Shown piece by piece: positions 8,901-16,153 of a stretch of 22,160 nt of DNA. Below the pieces are notes generated by a model, which was given only the letters and a program-made list of their open reading frames with translations, had not been told where the DNA came from and did no database searches. The position numbers and the translations under genes were made by a program. Source of the stretch: Phoronis ovalis (lineage: Eukaryota; Phoronida; Phoronidae); assembly GCA_028565635.1 (NCBI GenBank), contig JAOXYB010091830.1:1-22160 (forward strand), written 5' to 3'. Each line of letters starts with the position of its first letter. The stretch's first letter is position 1.

Positions 8901-11900
8901 TAGTAATTTGGTACATTTCGTTTAATATAATGACTACACACCTTGGAAAGGTGTAGTCATATAATGTTTATTTAATATCCACTTACCCCAGTAACAACAG
9001 CAGAATATCTGATACTTAATTCATTTTTATACTTACACATTCTTTTTGCCTTTCTTGGACTGTCCTCCATTTTGTGGTAAAATGGCTGCCACAGCATTCA
9101 TCTCCATCTTCTCCTGTCTTGATTTTTCTTCAAGCAGTGATTTGGACAAAGCTATTGCCATCTGAGTGTTTTCATCCATATTACTAAAATAAGTACAACA
9201 TACAAATAATACCATGTTTTTATATAGAAAATAAGTTGATACATATGTATCAGCAGTCTTATTGTGCAGGTAATGGTGCAAACTATCTGTTAACTTGAAA
9301 TGTACTTTTAAATCGTGACATCATCAGTCATTATAACTAACATAAGAATCATCATCACTAAAAGAAACTGAGTATTGTCAAAGTTTAACTTTATACTGTC
9401 ACTTGTAGTAATTGATCAGGTAATTTAATATTCAAATGGTTGCGTAATTTTAAAACAGTAAAAAGTCACCTTCCCTAACCCCCCATATATGCATCATTTT
9501 TATAGTCCGAAGATAAAAAAATTATGCAAAAGGTTTATCACAAACCCCTGTGCTTGTCTTTGTCTCTTTGTGCCAGTCTTCTTTTTTTCAGCTGGTTTTG
9601 TTACAGCACATACTACTCCTGCTACCAACTGCAAATCTCTTTCCTCTTCTTGTTGTTTAACAAGTTCAATTAATTGTTGTGCAGGCACTTTCAAATCAGT
9701 TGAACACTTTTTTAGATGGTTTCGTCTTGCCTAAGAATGTGATATACAAATGCAGAATCAAAACCTTTACTCTATAGACAGTATCCTTGACACCATGAAA
9801 CAGCATTCAGATTCAGAGAAGCTACTATAATTATGTTAGCAAGGTACATGGTTTTCTTCGTGTGATTAATCATCACAGCTTTCTAGATACCAACTAATTG
9901 CATATTTAACTGGTTTGTAACATGATCCTATCCTGGCATGAAAGCTAAAATGACCAAAAATAATGCAATGAATTGTATGGTGAAATTATGCTTTTGTATA
10001 AATTATATTAACTTAGATCTTACTGCCTGCTTCTTAAAAATCTTTCCACACATAGGACAAGGCAATATGGCATTTCTAGCTCTCTCAATAGCTTTCTCCG
10101 CTTCCATCTTGTGTTGTCTTTCCGCTTCAACCTATCGTTAAAGGAACAAAGATTATTAATAACATGTGATGGGAAGTTCATACATATTACCAAGTAGAAA
10201 ACTAAAATACTACAAGGCTTGGACAGGCCAAATACGTAGAAGTTTATTTGATATCTAATCACTAATTCCACAACACAAGAATTCTATTTTGATAATAAAT
10301 TATTGGTATACCTTATCCATGCACTTATTAACATGCTGTTGTCTTCGTCTTGAATTCCAGTGACTAACATCTTTTTGACATATCTGGCAGAACGAAAATT
10401 TTTCCTCAGTTAAAACGTTCTCTTCCACTTTTTGGTTTTCCCGTTTTTGAAGATAACAAGCCAAATTTTCCTCTGGAAGTGCAAAGTTATAATTCCAAAT
10501 TTACCAAGTTCATTTAGTGGCATATTTATAACAAAAATGTCACTCATACAAAAATAGTACAACCATATATAGAACAGAAGTCTCTTTCTTGAAAAAATAC
10601 ATTTCAACATCCCCGATGATACAAAGCCGCAAATAGCTAAATGTTTGTCTTTGTATCAGCTTTGTATCTGCATAAGTGTTAGACTTACATTTTTTTGAAG
10701 TTTATCTTTTCAAAAAAAGTGACAGATAAAAACATTTTTATAAGATCTCTATCTTTTCAAACATGTTACTTTTGTTATTCAGTTACCCTTTCATTTAACC
10801 ACCTAAAATTTATGTTGAATCAAATATGATTAGGCATAATCATGAAGCTATATAAAACCACAGTATATAGTATTGTGTTTAGGCCTAACCATACTTACGA
10901 TCAATAACGTTGCTATCTTTTGTAAATTTTTCCTTCAAGCATCTGACAACATGTTGATTATACTCTTCACCCACAATAGCTTCACAGCAACTAGGACATT
11001 TCTTTAACACATCCTCATTATTCTCACAAACAACTGTCTGGAAATCTTTTTTTGAAATATTCCCAGACCACTGTTTTTTCTGTGGTGATACGGGTTCATT
11101 AGCACTTGCATTCTCAATATTTTTTTCTTCAACAGCACAGTTTTCTTCTTGACCCTTTATCTTCTTTCTTTTAGCCAGATTTCCTTCACTAAATACATTA
11201 CAAGTTGTAAAGTAACTTGACTGCTTGTCATCTTGGAAATCATCCGTCATATTAAGTAAACTTTCATTAGATGTTCTAAGAAAGCCAGTCTTAAATGCAT
11301 TTAACAATGCAGCCTTGCTCGCTTTTCTTCTCAAAGATAGTTTTGCTTTTCGTACAGCCTTCTTAGCATGGGCTTCCTGGGGACTATGTTTAGATGGTGT
11401 AATGCCTGAAGCAATTCTGTTCTTTTTATAACAACATTCATGATTAAATCCAGATTTATTCTCGACTGCTTGAATTCCTGTCTGTCCATTTAATTTCAAA
11501 CATGTGCTTTCACCATCAAACACCTCATATATAAAACTGCAGGAATTCTCTTTCTCCGATTCTTTATTACTACTTTGAGATGTTCCCCTGGTTTTGTCTA
11601 CTTCATCATCAGCTGTCGATGGGATAAATTTAAACCCATCATTATCATTTATTTTCCCATTCCTGTTTCTACTTGAACTTCGGCAAGTCAATTTTTCTTT
11701 TTTTTCTTTTCCGTTCATTGTACATTCAAAAAATGAAATCTAACACTTGTCTTAAAAATTCTGATTAATAATCTAACACTAGTTAATTATCTACATGATG
11801 TTTTAACTATAATAAGTTCTGTTTACTATCTGCATACTTTTGACACAATTGTGAGTTTCATCTATTTCACGATTTCATCCTTGTTAATACGTTCAGCTCT

Positions 11901-12486
11901 TTTTCTCTCTTCATACATTTCCGAAAGTAAACGTTTGTAGTTATCTTTCTCTTTTCTTTCTTTTTCCCTTTTTTTAAGTTTTTCTAACAGTTCTGCATCA
12001 ATGGTACCACTTTTATTACTACAATAAAAATATATTCATATTATTCATAAATACAAAGTTTGTCCACATTATCCCATGATTAACAAATGCAGTGTCTCAC
12101 AAGCATTAACTTTTCAAAAATATGCTTGTCTGTTGAACTGTAAGATATTTTTTGAAGTCCAGAAGGAAACAAATAGGGAAGATATTATATTCAACAGCAG
12201 TGGACACAGAATGCAGTTCATGTTCGCTATATATCTAACCCAGATCTGTCAGTTGACTTTGTAGTCCCGCTCACACCTCAAATCACCATCGCGTTACCTG
12301 TCCAGATCTTCTAAATGAAGAATGATACATTAATTTGTATGTAAGCTGGTAATTTACATTTTAATAGTGAGCTTGAGAGAGCGGCAGCAACATAACAGGC
12401 ATGTGTATTGGAGTCGGACGTAATCTACATACCTTACAATTAAAAATCCGTCTGTTCGTCCGCGGAGCAGACCGGGGCGCAGACAT
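3990..12486 (-). CDS. SLX4: SLX4 structure-specific endonuclease scaffold, C-terminus outside window
   Basis: SLX4 is a nuclear scaffold that binds XPF-ERCC1, MUS81-EME1 and SLX1 to resolve Holliday junctions and repair crosslinks. Exons, in transcript order: 10899-11718 (candidate first exon 12433-12486), 10312-10472, 10024-10131, 9546-9730, 9037-9183, 8414-8585, 7955-8128, 7683-7835, 7160-7324, 6214-6371, 3990-5929. All junctions are GT-AG and phases match throughout, giving 1394 codons from the ATG at 11718. Domain order is UBZ-like finger (residue 241), two UBZ fingers (302, 352), MLR, BTB, then a long acidic region with SUMO-interacting-like motifs. The last exon ends at GAAG|GTATGT in phase 1, so SAP and SLX1-binding domains must lie beyond the window or be lost. 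Introns over 300 bp (6372-7159, 7325-7682, 8586-9036, 9184-9545, 10473-10898) hold nothing recognisable beyond a duplicated splice site and a hairpin listed separately. Confidence 0.9.
6214..6371 (-). CDS. SLX4: SLX4 BTB domain, second part
   Basis: A 158-nt exon encoding 'FSYESVYQFMKYLYAAYVSV', the BTB helix-turn-helix that contains the typical F-x3-L-x-Y-L-Y pattern. It joins in phase 0 to the exon before (..RSPKLLE|NVKHSD..) and in phase 2 to the exon after (..GLAK|H|FDVQ..). The BTB domain mediates SLX4 dimerisation in vertebrates. It is too short and lacks an ATG context, so a plain ORF search misses it; the reading relies on acceptor CATTTTAG and donor CA|GTAAGA. Confidence 0.85.
7160..7324 (-). 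CDS. SLX4: SLX4 BTB domain, first part
   Basis: A 55-codon exon. It contains the classic BTB opening 'FSDIQIF...VIHAHKVVLNARS' (compare the human SLX4 'LSDVQFQ...VLYAHKFVLYARC'). It starts at GTG after acceptor TTCTTTTCAG and ends at CTCGAG|GTAATA, phase 0 at both ends. The acceptor and start of this exon exist in a second, degenerate copy 44 bp upstream (see findings). Confidence 0.87.
7324..7380 (-). repeat. 44-bp tandem duplication of a 3' splice site
   Basis: Read on the minus strand, 'TTTCTTTTCAGGT' and a following CACATGAA block occur twice, with exon-start positions 7368 and 7324, 44 bp apart. The downstream copy continues into good BTB coding sequence. The upstream copy is diverged and would add 44 nt, shifting the frame. 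Confidence 0.75.
7683..8585 (-). CDS. SLX4: SLX4 MLR region, three exons
   Basis: Three exons: 8414-8585, 7955-8128, 7683-7835. They follow the MLR helix exon and correspond to the XPF-binding region of SLX4. The first encodes 'AQPIPDLLLNTVEEMQQKL', in the place of human 'PPLLLVQDSETTGRQIEDRV'. The second contains 'TYYVHQLVPPLSPA', matching human 'FYTARLVPPLVPQ', a hallmark of the family. The third is acidic ('TALILADLEEKTYEP', 'EDESTEGED') and leads to the BTB domain. Junctions are in phase 0 apart from the 5' end of the first exon, which needs two bases from upstream and gets GT from the exon ending at 9037. Confidence 0.85.
8927..8963. repeat. Hairpin-forming inverted repeat in an SLX4 intron
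   Basis: ATAATGACTACACACCTT and AAGGTGTAGTCATAT are inverted around GGA, with a 2-bp indel in the stem. It is a compact snap-back structure in the intron 8586-9036. It might be the remnant of a small foldback element; no target duplication was identified. Confidence 0.6.
9037..9183 (-). CDS. SLX4: SLX4 MLR helix exon
   Basis: A 147-nt exon encoding 'DENTQMAIALSKSLLEEKSR', which corresponds to human SLX4 'SEDLLVAMALSRSEME'. This MLR helix resembles a ubiquitin-interacting-motif helix (A-x-A-L-S-x-S). It ends in a basic KKGKKN stretch. Acceptor TTATTTTAG; donor GT|GTAAGT in phase 2, matching the next exon's acceptor. Confidence 0.85.
9546..10131 (-). CDS. SLX4: SLX4 UBZ finger split over two exons
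   Basis: Exons 10024-10131 and 9546-9730. The finger CPMCGKIFKKQ-A-ARRNHLKKC (residues 352-372) has the same spacing as the second human SLX4 finger (CPICGKPF...HLKQC) and is interrupted by the intron after the eleventh residue plus one alanine. It is followed by 'VPAQQLIELVKQQEEERD', a helix also present in vertebrate SLX4. UBZ4 fingers bind ubiquitin and target SLX4 to crosslinks and telomeres. Donor GCA|GTAAGA; acceptor ATTCTTAG; second donor CAGGG|GTTTGT, a weaker match but the only one in phase with the next exon. Confidence 0.87.
10312..10472 (-). CDS. SLX4: SLX4 UBZ finger exon
   Basis: A 161-nt exon with the finger CQICQKDVSHWN...HVNKC (residues 302-324), spacing identical to the first human SLX4 finger CQICQKNLSAMN...HVNRC. 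This is the strongest single family signature in the gene. The acceptor GCACTTCCAG gives phase 1, matching the donor GATC|GTAAGT of the previous exon; the exon ends GATAAG|GTATAC and joins 'VEAERQHKMEAEKAIERARN', a charged helix leading to the next finger. Confidence 0.9.
10899..11718 (-). CDS. SLX4: SLX4 N-terminal exon with an extra UBZ-like finger
   Basis: Encodes 273 codons from the ATG at 11718. The first 240 residues are low-complexity, Lys/Ser-rich and contain a basic helix 'KKAVRKAKLSLRRKASKAAL' (possible nuclear localisation or DNA-binding stretch). Residues 241-261 read CPSCCEAIVGEEYNQHVVRC, which fits the RAD18-type UBZ4 pattern CPxC-x3-I/V-x4-N-x-H-x3-C. Human SLX4 has two fingers, so this is a third. 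The donor GATC|GTAAGT is strong. The start is uncertain: the frame is open up to a TAG at an AG dinucleotide, and an upstream exon could splice there. Confidence 0.82.
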
Positions 12487-14052
12487 CTTGTCAGTAAATC
12501 CAAAATCAGTTTGCACAAATTTGTAGTTTATATGAAACTGTTTTCAAATCACTTATGTGCATTTTTTCTGGCTCATCGATAATTTAAATTAACCAAATAA
12601 GAAGTAAGGTTGTGCCCATAACATAACAATTTCATCCTAAAACTAGTCTGATGAATAAAAAAAAATATCATATTTTGGTGCCGGCAGCCATTTTCAGAAT
12701 TGAACATTATTGCGCAAAAACCTGTTTTCAAATTTGCAGTTTGTCACCATTAAATTTTCAAACTGCTTCGCTGCTTTTTCTGTAACACATGTAAAATAAA
12801 AGAACAAAATAAGTACTAATTATCTGATAATCAAATAACTTAGGAACCGAAAATATATCTGACAAATATTATGCTTTGCTGCATCAGCAGCGCTCGTGGA
12901 TCGTGATTCTAAAGTCACGATGTCTTTAACTAAAATGCAGAAACGTCCAGGAGGGGGTCCGGGGGGAAACATTATGCACGAACACGTGATTTTATGCGCA
13001 ATAGCCAAGCAGTTAGGGAAGTCAATAAAAGTATATCTGAGCTCTCCATGAGGTTTCGTCTGTTTCGTATTATACATGTGTGACACCGGATATTGCACTT
13101 TATAGCATTGTAGCATACAATCAAACTCATAAATCCTTCACTACACTGCTTTACATTTATAATGTTAATTTATTCTCTTGACATAACTTACGACTTATGG
13201 TAAACTTTCCCTTACTTAAATGCGCATGCCTCGGAGTATTCCTTGTTGTAAAAGATGGGAATTTGTTGCTCAATGTCAAATACCCGGGTCAGTGTCAATG
13301 TCAATAATCAATGTAGTCCTGCAAGCTTGTCAGTAGGGTCCTGGCCACCTCGTAACTCAAATCAGCGGAAGTTCAACTAGCCTTCACGCATGCATAATAT
13401 TCATACAATGGATGAACGTACTTTCAAGAGTGCACATTGGGTTTTATGACTGATACACGGTCACCTGGCGAGCATGTGTCGTTATATTTTTAAATAAGTA
13501 AATTAAATATATATACAATATAACAGGAGGCCGTATGGATAGTATATCATAAATTTATTTATTTAAAAATATAGGATAGTATATTATTTATTTAAAAATA
13601 TAACGACACATGCCCGCCAGGTGACCGTGGACTGATATGCTGTTGAATCGTTATCTAGATACGTTGGTAACGTGGAATAGTCAAAGAATAGACAGAAGCA
13701 AAAATCTGGGTGGAATTCATTTATTTAATTAAGAAAGTAAATGTTTTTGGACTTCGGCCAGGACCCTACGGACAAGCTGTAGGCTGTCCATAGTACGGTC
13801 ATGCTTGCAGGACTGTGAGTATGACTGAGTATGATCTAGTCCTAGCTTTATGAACCTACTATGGCCATAGTAGGGTCATAAAGGCGTAAAGCTTTATAGT
13901 ACTACTATAAGGACTAGTACTTACTATCTGTATGTTGCGTAAACCATGCTCAATGACATCACGGTGAAAATGAAATAATTCTTCACACGAAAGGCTTGTG
14001 TTCCTCTTAAATGACGTCTTGGATTAATCTCTTTTCCTTCAAGTCGCTCCAT
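11862..14052 (-). CDS. Small single-pass membrane protein with C-terminal coiled coil, two exons
   Basis: Exons 13925-14052 and 11862-12018 join in phase 2 (TA|T) to give 94 residues. Exon 1 encodes a basic N-terminus (MERLEGKEINPRRHLRGTQ) and the start of a hydrophobic segment (about residues 26-40, YFIFTVMSLSMVYAT). Exon 2 encodes a highly charged helix rich in Lys, Glu and Arg ('LLEKLKKREKERKEKDNY', 'LLSEMYEERKRAERI') that should form a coiled coil, ending in TAG. The donor TA|GTAAGTAC and acceptor TTTATTGTAG are both good. The layout (short basic N-terminus, one membrane helix, charged helical tail) resembles small mitochondrial inner-membrane assembly factors and other small integral membrane proteins, but I do not recognise a named family. 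The 1.9-kb intron contains the candidate SLX4 first exon and several palindromic elements. Confidence 0.6.
12433..12486 (-). CDS. SLX4: Candidate SLX4 first exon (GC-rich, 18 codons)
   Basis: An ATG with A at -3 opens 18 codons (MSAPRSAPRTNRRIFNCK) ending at a strong donor AAG|GTATGT in phase 0. The DNA here is GC- and CpG-rich, unlike its surroundings. A phase-0 acceptor (GTGTTAG, exon start 11739) would join it to the SLX4 N-terminal exon and add seven residues before the ATG at 11718. That acceptor has a poor pyrimidine tract. Splicing to the acceptor at 12018 instead gives an immediate stop. Assignment to SLX4 is inferred from position, phase and promoter-like context. Confidence 0.4.
12683..12694 (-). 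promoter_or_regulatory. YY1-like site upstream of the candidate SLX4 first exon
   Basis: The minus strand reads AAAATGGCTGCC, a good match to the YY1 consensus common near start sites of animal housekeeping genes. It lies about 200 bp upstream of the ATG at 12486, in the same orientation. Function is inferred from motif match only. Confidence 0.35.
12900..12962. repeat. Perfect 7-bp hairpin next to a G-rich tract
   Basis: ATCGTGA (12900-12906) and TCACGAT (12915-12921) form a perfect stem with an 8-base loop. Thirty bases further on, GGAGGGGGTCCGGGGGG (12950-12966) is a local G-rich block in otherwise AT-rich DNA. A 98-codon minus-strand frame across it is not credited because the G-rich block looks repetitive. 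Confidence 0.4.
13315..13814. repeat. About 500-bp inverted-repeat structure surrounding the MITE
   Basis: The left arm at 13315-13346 is matched on the opposite strand by 13756-13778 plus 13803-13814. Together these cover the 32-bp arm with one mismatch, interrupted by a 24-27-bp insertion. The arms share GGTCCTGGCC and GTCCTGCAAGC blocks. No target-site duplication was found at the outer edges, so the class is unknown. The 174-bp MITE sits in the interior, apparently inserted later. Confidence 0.55.
13448..13637. mobile_element. hAT-like MITE, 174 bp, with 8-bp target-site duplication
   Basis: The element spans 13456-13629 and starts CACGGTCACCTGGCG; the other end is its reverse complement. 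The terminal inverted repeats match for about 42 bp with a single mismatch (A versus G at position 16). Perfect 8-bp direct repeats GACTGATA flank it (13448-13455 and 13630-13637). An 8-bp duplication is typical of the hAT superfamily, and the CAnnG terminus is compatible. There is no coding capacity. The interior carries a partial duplication of the right arm: GGATAGTATAT followed by TATTTAAAAATATA occurs twice. It lies in the intron of the small membrane-protein gene. Confidence 0.8.
13847..13882. repeat. 36-bp near-perfect palindrome
   Basis: The centre CCTACTATGGCCATAGTAGG is a perfect 20-bp palindrome (13855-13874). It extends to 36 bp with TTTATGA and TCATAAA arms and one mismatch pair (A against G). 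Further out, CTAGTCCT and AGGACTAG at about 13836 and 13911 are also inverted, so the whole stretch 13836-13918 could fold into a cruciform. The right end lies only a few bases past the donor of the small gene's first exon. Confidence 0.75.
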
Positions 14053-14110
14053 AATCGCAAAATAATCAAATTAAAATCAGCTGGCTGCAAACGAAAGTTT
14101 AGTCATGGTT

Positions 14111-14158
14111 TCCGCCATTACCAATTCCAAAGACAGATAAAACAAGAAAGGTGATTGG
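14111..14158 (-). promoter_or_regulatory. CCAAT box and YY1-like site of the small membrane-protein gene
   Basis: On the minus strand a CCAAT box in the NF-Y context AGCCAATCA (core at 14154-14158) is followed about 35 bp later by TAATGGCGGA (14111-14120), a YY1-like site. The ATG of the 94-residue protein follows at 14052. An upstream ATG inside the YY1-like site would open a 13-codon reading frame if transcription starts before it. Confidence 0.45.
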
Positions 14159-15654
14159 CTAGTATTTGTACGTCAACAAATCACAAAATAGGATCAAAAA
14201 GTAAACGTTTATAGTGACACCTACTGACGATTTGGTACACTAAACGCATTCTAAAGCAATCGGTGGAACAACCAGTGCAATTATGAACAGTAAAAAGAAA
14301 TATCCAGACAATTGAAAAAAAAATTAATTATGCTTAACTTGACAGATTATACCAGTACTATCTTTGTTGTCATTGAGTGGTTTGTTAGTCCCAGACACAT
14401 CAAATTCTACCTAATGCAAGGAGGTGCTACTAGAGTCTAGTGTGGACTTCAAGTGCTACCTCCGCACGTACATCTGACACTCATAGAGACTGGGTGTACA
14501 TGTGCACAATTAAGAAATTTGGGATTGAAGTGCGTAAATTGTAGGGGGTAATTAAATCAATGATTTAAACAATGGCGAAACAATGACAATATTAGCTGTA
14601 GTAACCACAATGTTGACTGCGTTTGGATACAGTTAAGGCTGAAAGTTACTGCAGCTATGATAATATGAGCACATGAGATTGTTATGGATGATAGTAACTG
14701 CATGACCATGGAGAATATGAAAGCGTATCAGCGGACAAAAGGATGATGGTAATGGTATGATGATAAGAGATGTTGGGAAAGGAATCCATTCACCATTTCA
14801 AAGCTGTTTCAATTCATAGGTCACATTTTTGAAAGAGTTAGTATATACGGTTTAAAATTAGTGTTATTAAATAAAATATTTAATGACAAAAACACAACTT
14901 AACAAGTTCTATACTAATATTATTTCTTCCTACATGTACTACAAATGCACCAAGTGCATATTGCACTACAAGAACAAGATACAGAAAATAAGAAGACAGA
15001 TTACAGCATTCAATAACATAAGTAAATATTTTAGACTTTTAAAAAATGTCTTACGATAATTCGTCATAAACTATATAAAACTATATAAAGCATATATTTT
15101 TCTCTTTTAAGCAAAAATAGCCTATAGACAAAGAAATTAACTTTTTTTTAGAAACAGTAGTTGTTTGCATTTTTTGATGTATAAAGTTATGTAAAATATA
15201 ATCTCCTTAATAAACACAGTATAGCTGTGTTTACATGTATATACAATAAGATAGACTTGCATAGCAAAATGCAAAATCCAAATAAATGTTCAGTTGTGTC
15301 TAAAACAATGCAATTGCATAGAATATTTAATATTAAGATAATTTAAGAGAATATCACATAATGATATATTTAATAAGAACAAATGAACAGTACATATTAA
15401 GATGGCAAATATTGTTCAGCAAACTTATTCACACTTTTAATTTTAGCTAGTTAAATGAAAAGACAGTCCAAGACAAACAAAAGTATGCATATTTTGAAAG
15501 TATGTAAATCAAACTTTCTAATCTGTAACCTTTTTTTCTATGAGTAGGTTATGTCACAGTTGCCATTTTTGGTTAAAACATTAAAATTCCTAAGAATGTA
15601 AAGTGTGAATAAATTTTACCAAACAATATTTGGCACCATAAACTGTAATACATG
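14159..15654. other. Intergenic stretch; no gene seen
   Basis: AT-rich DNA between the small membrane-protein gene and the 3' UTR of the INPPL1-like gene. I see no coding exon, tRNA or clear element. A 17-codon frame at about 14583 starting MTILAVV is too short to credit. The SHIP-like transcript probably extends into the right part of this stretch, but no strong minus-strand AATAAA was found; ATTAAA-type variants occur near 15368 and 15328. Confidence 0.5.
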
Positions 15655-15669
15655 TCAATATTTTTTGTA

Positions 15670-15980
15670 CCAGTAACATTTCCTTGTTATCATTTACAAT
15701 TTTTTATCAATGATGTATATTTCCTCTCTTTCACATCTCTCTTTTCCTATGTCTACCAGCCTAGCAAGCATTCTTTGTTATTGTTTATAATTTTCTATCA
15801 ACGGTATATGTTCCTGTCTTTCATGTCTCTTTTCCTCCTTTATCTACCAGCCTAGCAATATTCTTTGTATGTTACCTCTCTTTCATGTTTCTTTTATCCC
15901 TTTTTCTCTCTGAATAGTAAACATTCTTTTTATGTTACCCTTTTATCCCTATGTCTATCAGACTAGCCAGCATTCTTTGT
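15670..15980 (-). repeat. Imperfect tandem repeats in the 3' UTR derived from the SAM-exon end
   Basis: On the minus strand the coding sequence for 'QRMLASLIDIG' and its stop (15938-15980) contains ACAAAGAATGCTGGCTAG. Related copies, ACAAAGAATATTGCTAGG and ACAAAGAATGCTTGCTAGG, each followed by CTGGTAGA and an A/G-rich run, occur at about 15834-15868 and 15742-15779. A more diverged one lies near 15680. Spacing between TTCTTTG blocks on the plus strand is 90, 63 and 49 bp (15771, 15861, 15924, 15973), so repeats are uneven. The three outer units lie after the stop codon. Confidence 0.7.
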
Positions 15981-16153
15981 CGATGCTCACTGTTATTAAT
16001 TCCAATGTCTTTCATATCCACATTGGTTATTTCTCCAATAAAATTAAAATTATCCCATCCATTATCAAGAAAGTTTGAGATGTAAAATGGTAGTCCTAAA
16101 TCTAAGAGCCATTCATTTATTGTTGTCGGTACCGTTAAAGAATCATATGTTCT
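15935..16153 (-). CDS. INPPL1: INPPL1-like SAM-domain terminal exon
   Basis: The last exon encodes 72 residues and TAA. 'INEWLLDLGLPFYISNF', 'NGWDNFNFIGEIT' and 'DMKDIGI...HRQRML' match the SAM domain of SHIP2 ('VSAWLASIGMERYEEGL', 'NGWDDLEFLSDIT', 'EDLEEAGV...HKRLLL'). In SHIP2 this domain binds other SAM domains such as those of EphA2 and Arap3. Acceptor ACATTTTAG, phase 0. The DNA for its last helix is repeated downstream in the 3' UTR. Confidence 0.9.
   Translation of the reverse strand, partial: RTYDSLTVPTTINEWLLDLGLPFYISNFLDNGWDNFNFIGEITNVDMKDIGINNSEHRQRMLASLIDIGIKG

Noticed and set aside
12820-13116. 98-codon minus-strand open frame containing a FPPGPPPGRF stretch
   Set aside because: The proline stretch is only the translation of a G-rich block that looks repetitive; no splice signals or family similarity.
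14572-14640. Short plus-strand frame starting MTILAVV
   Set aside because: Seventeen codons with no splice donor and no conserved context; chance is the simpler explanation.
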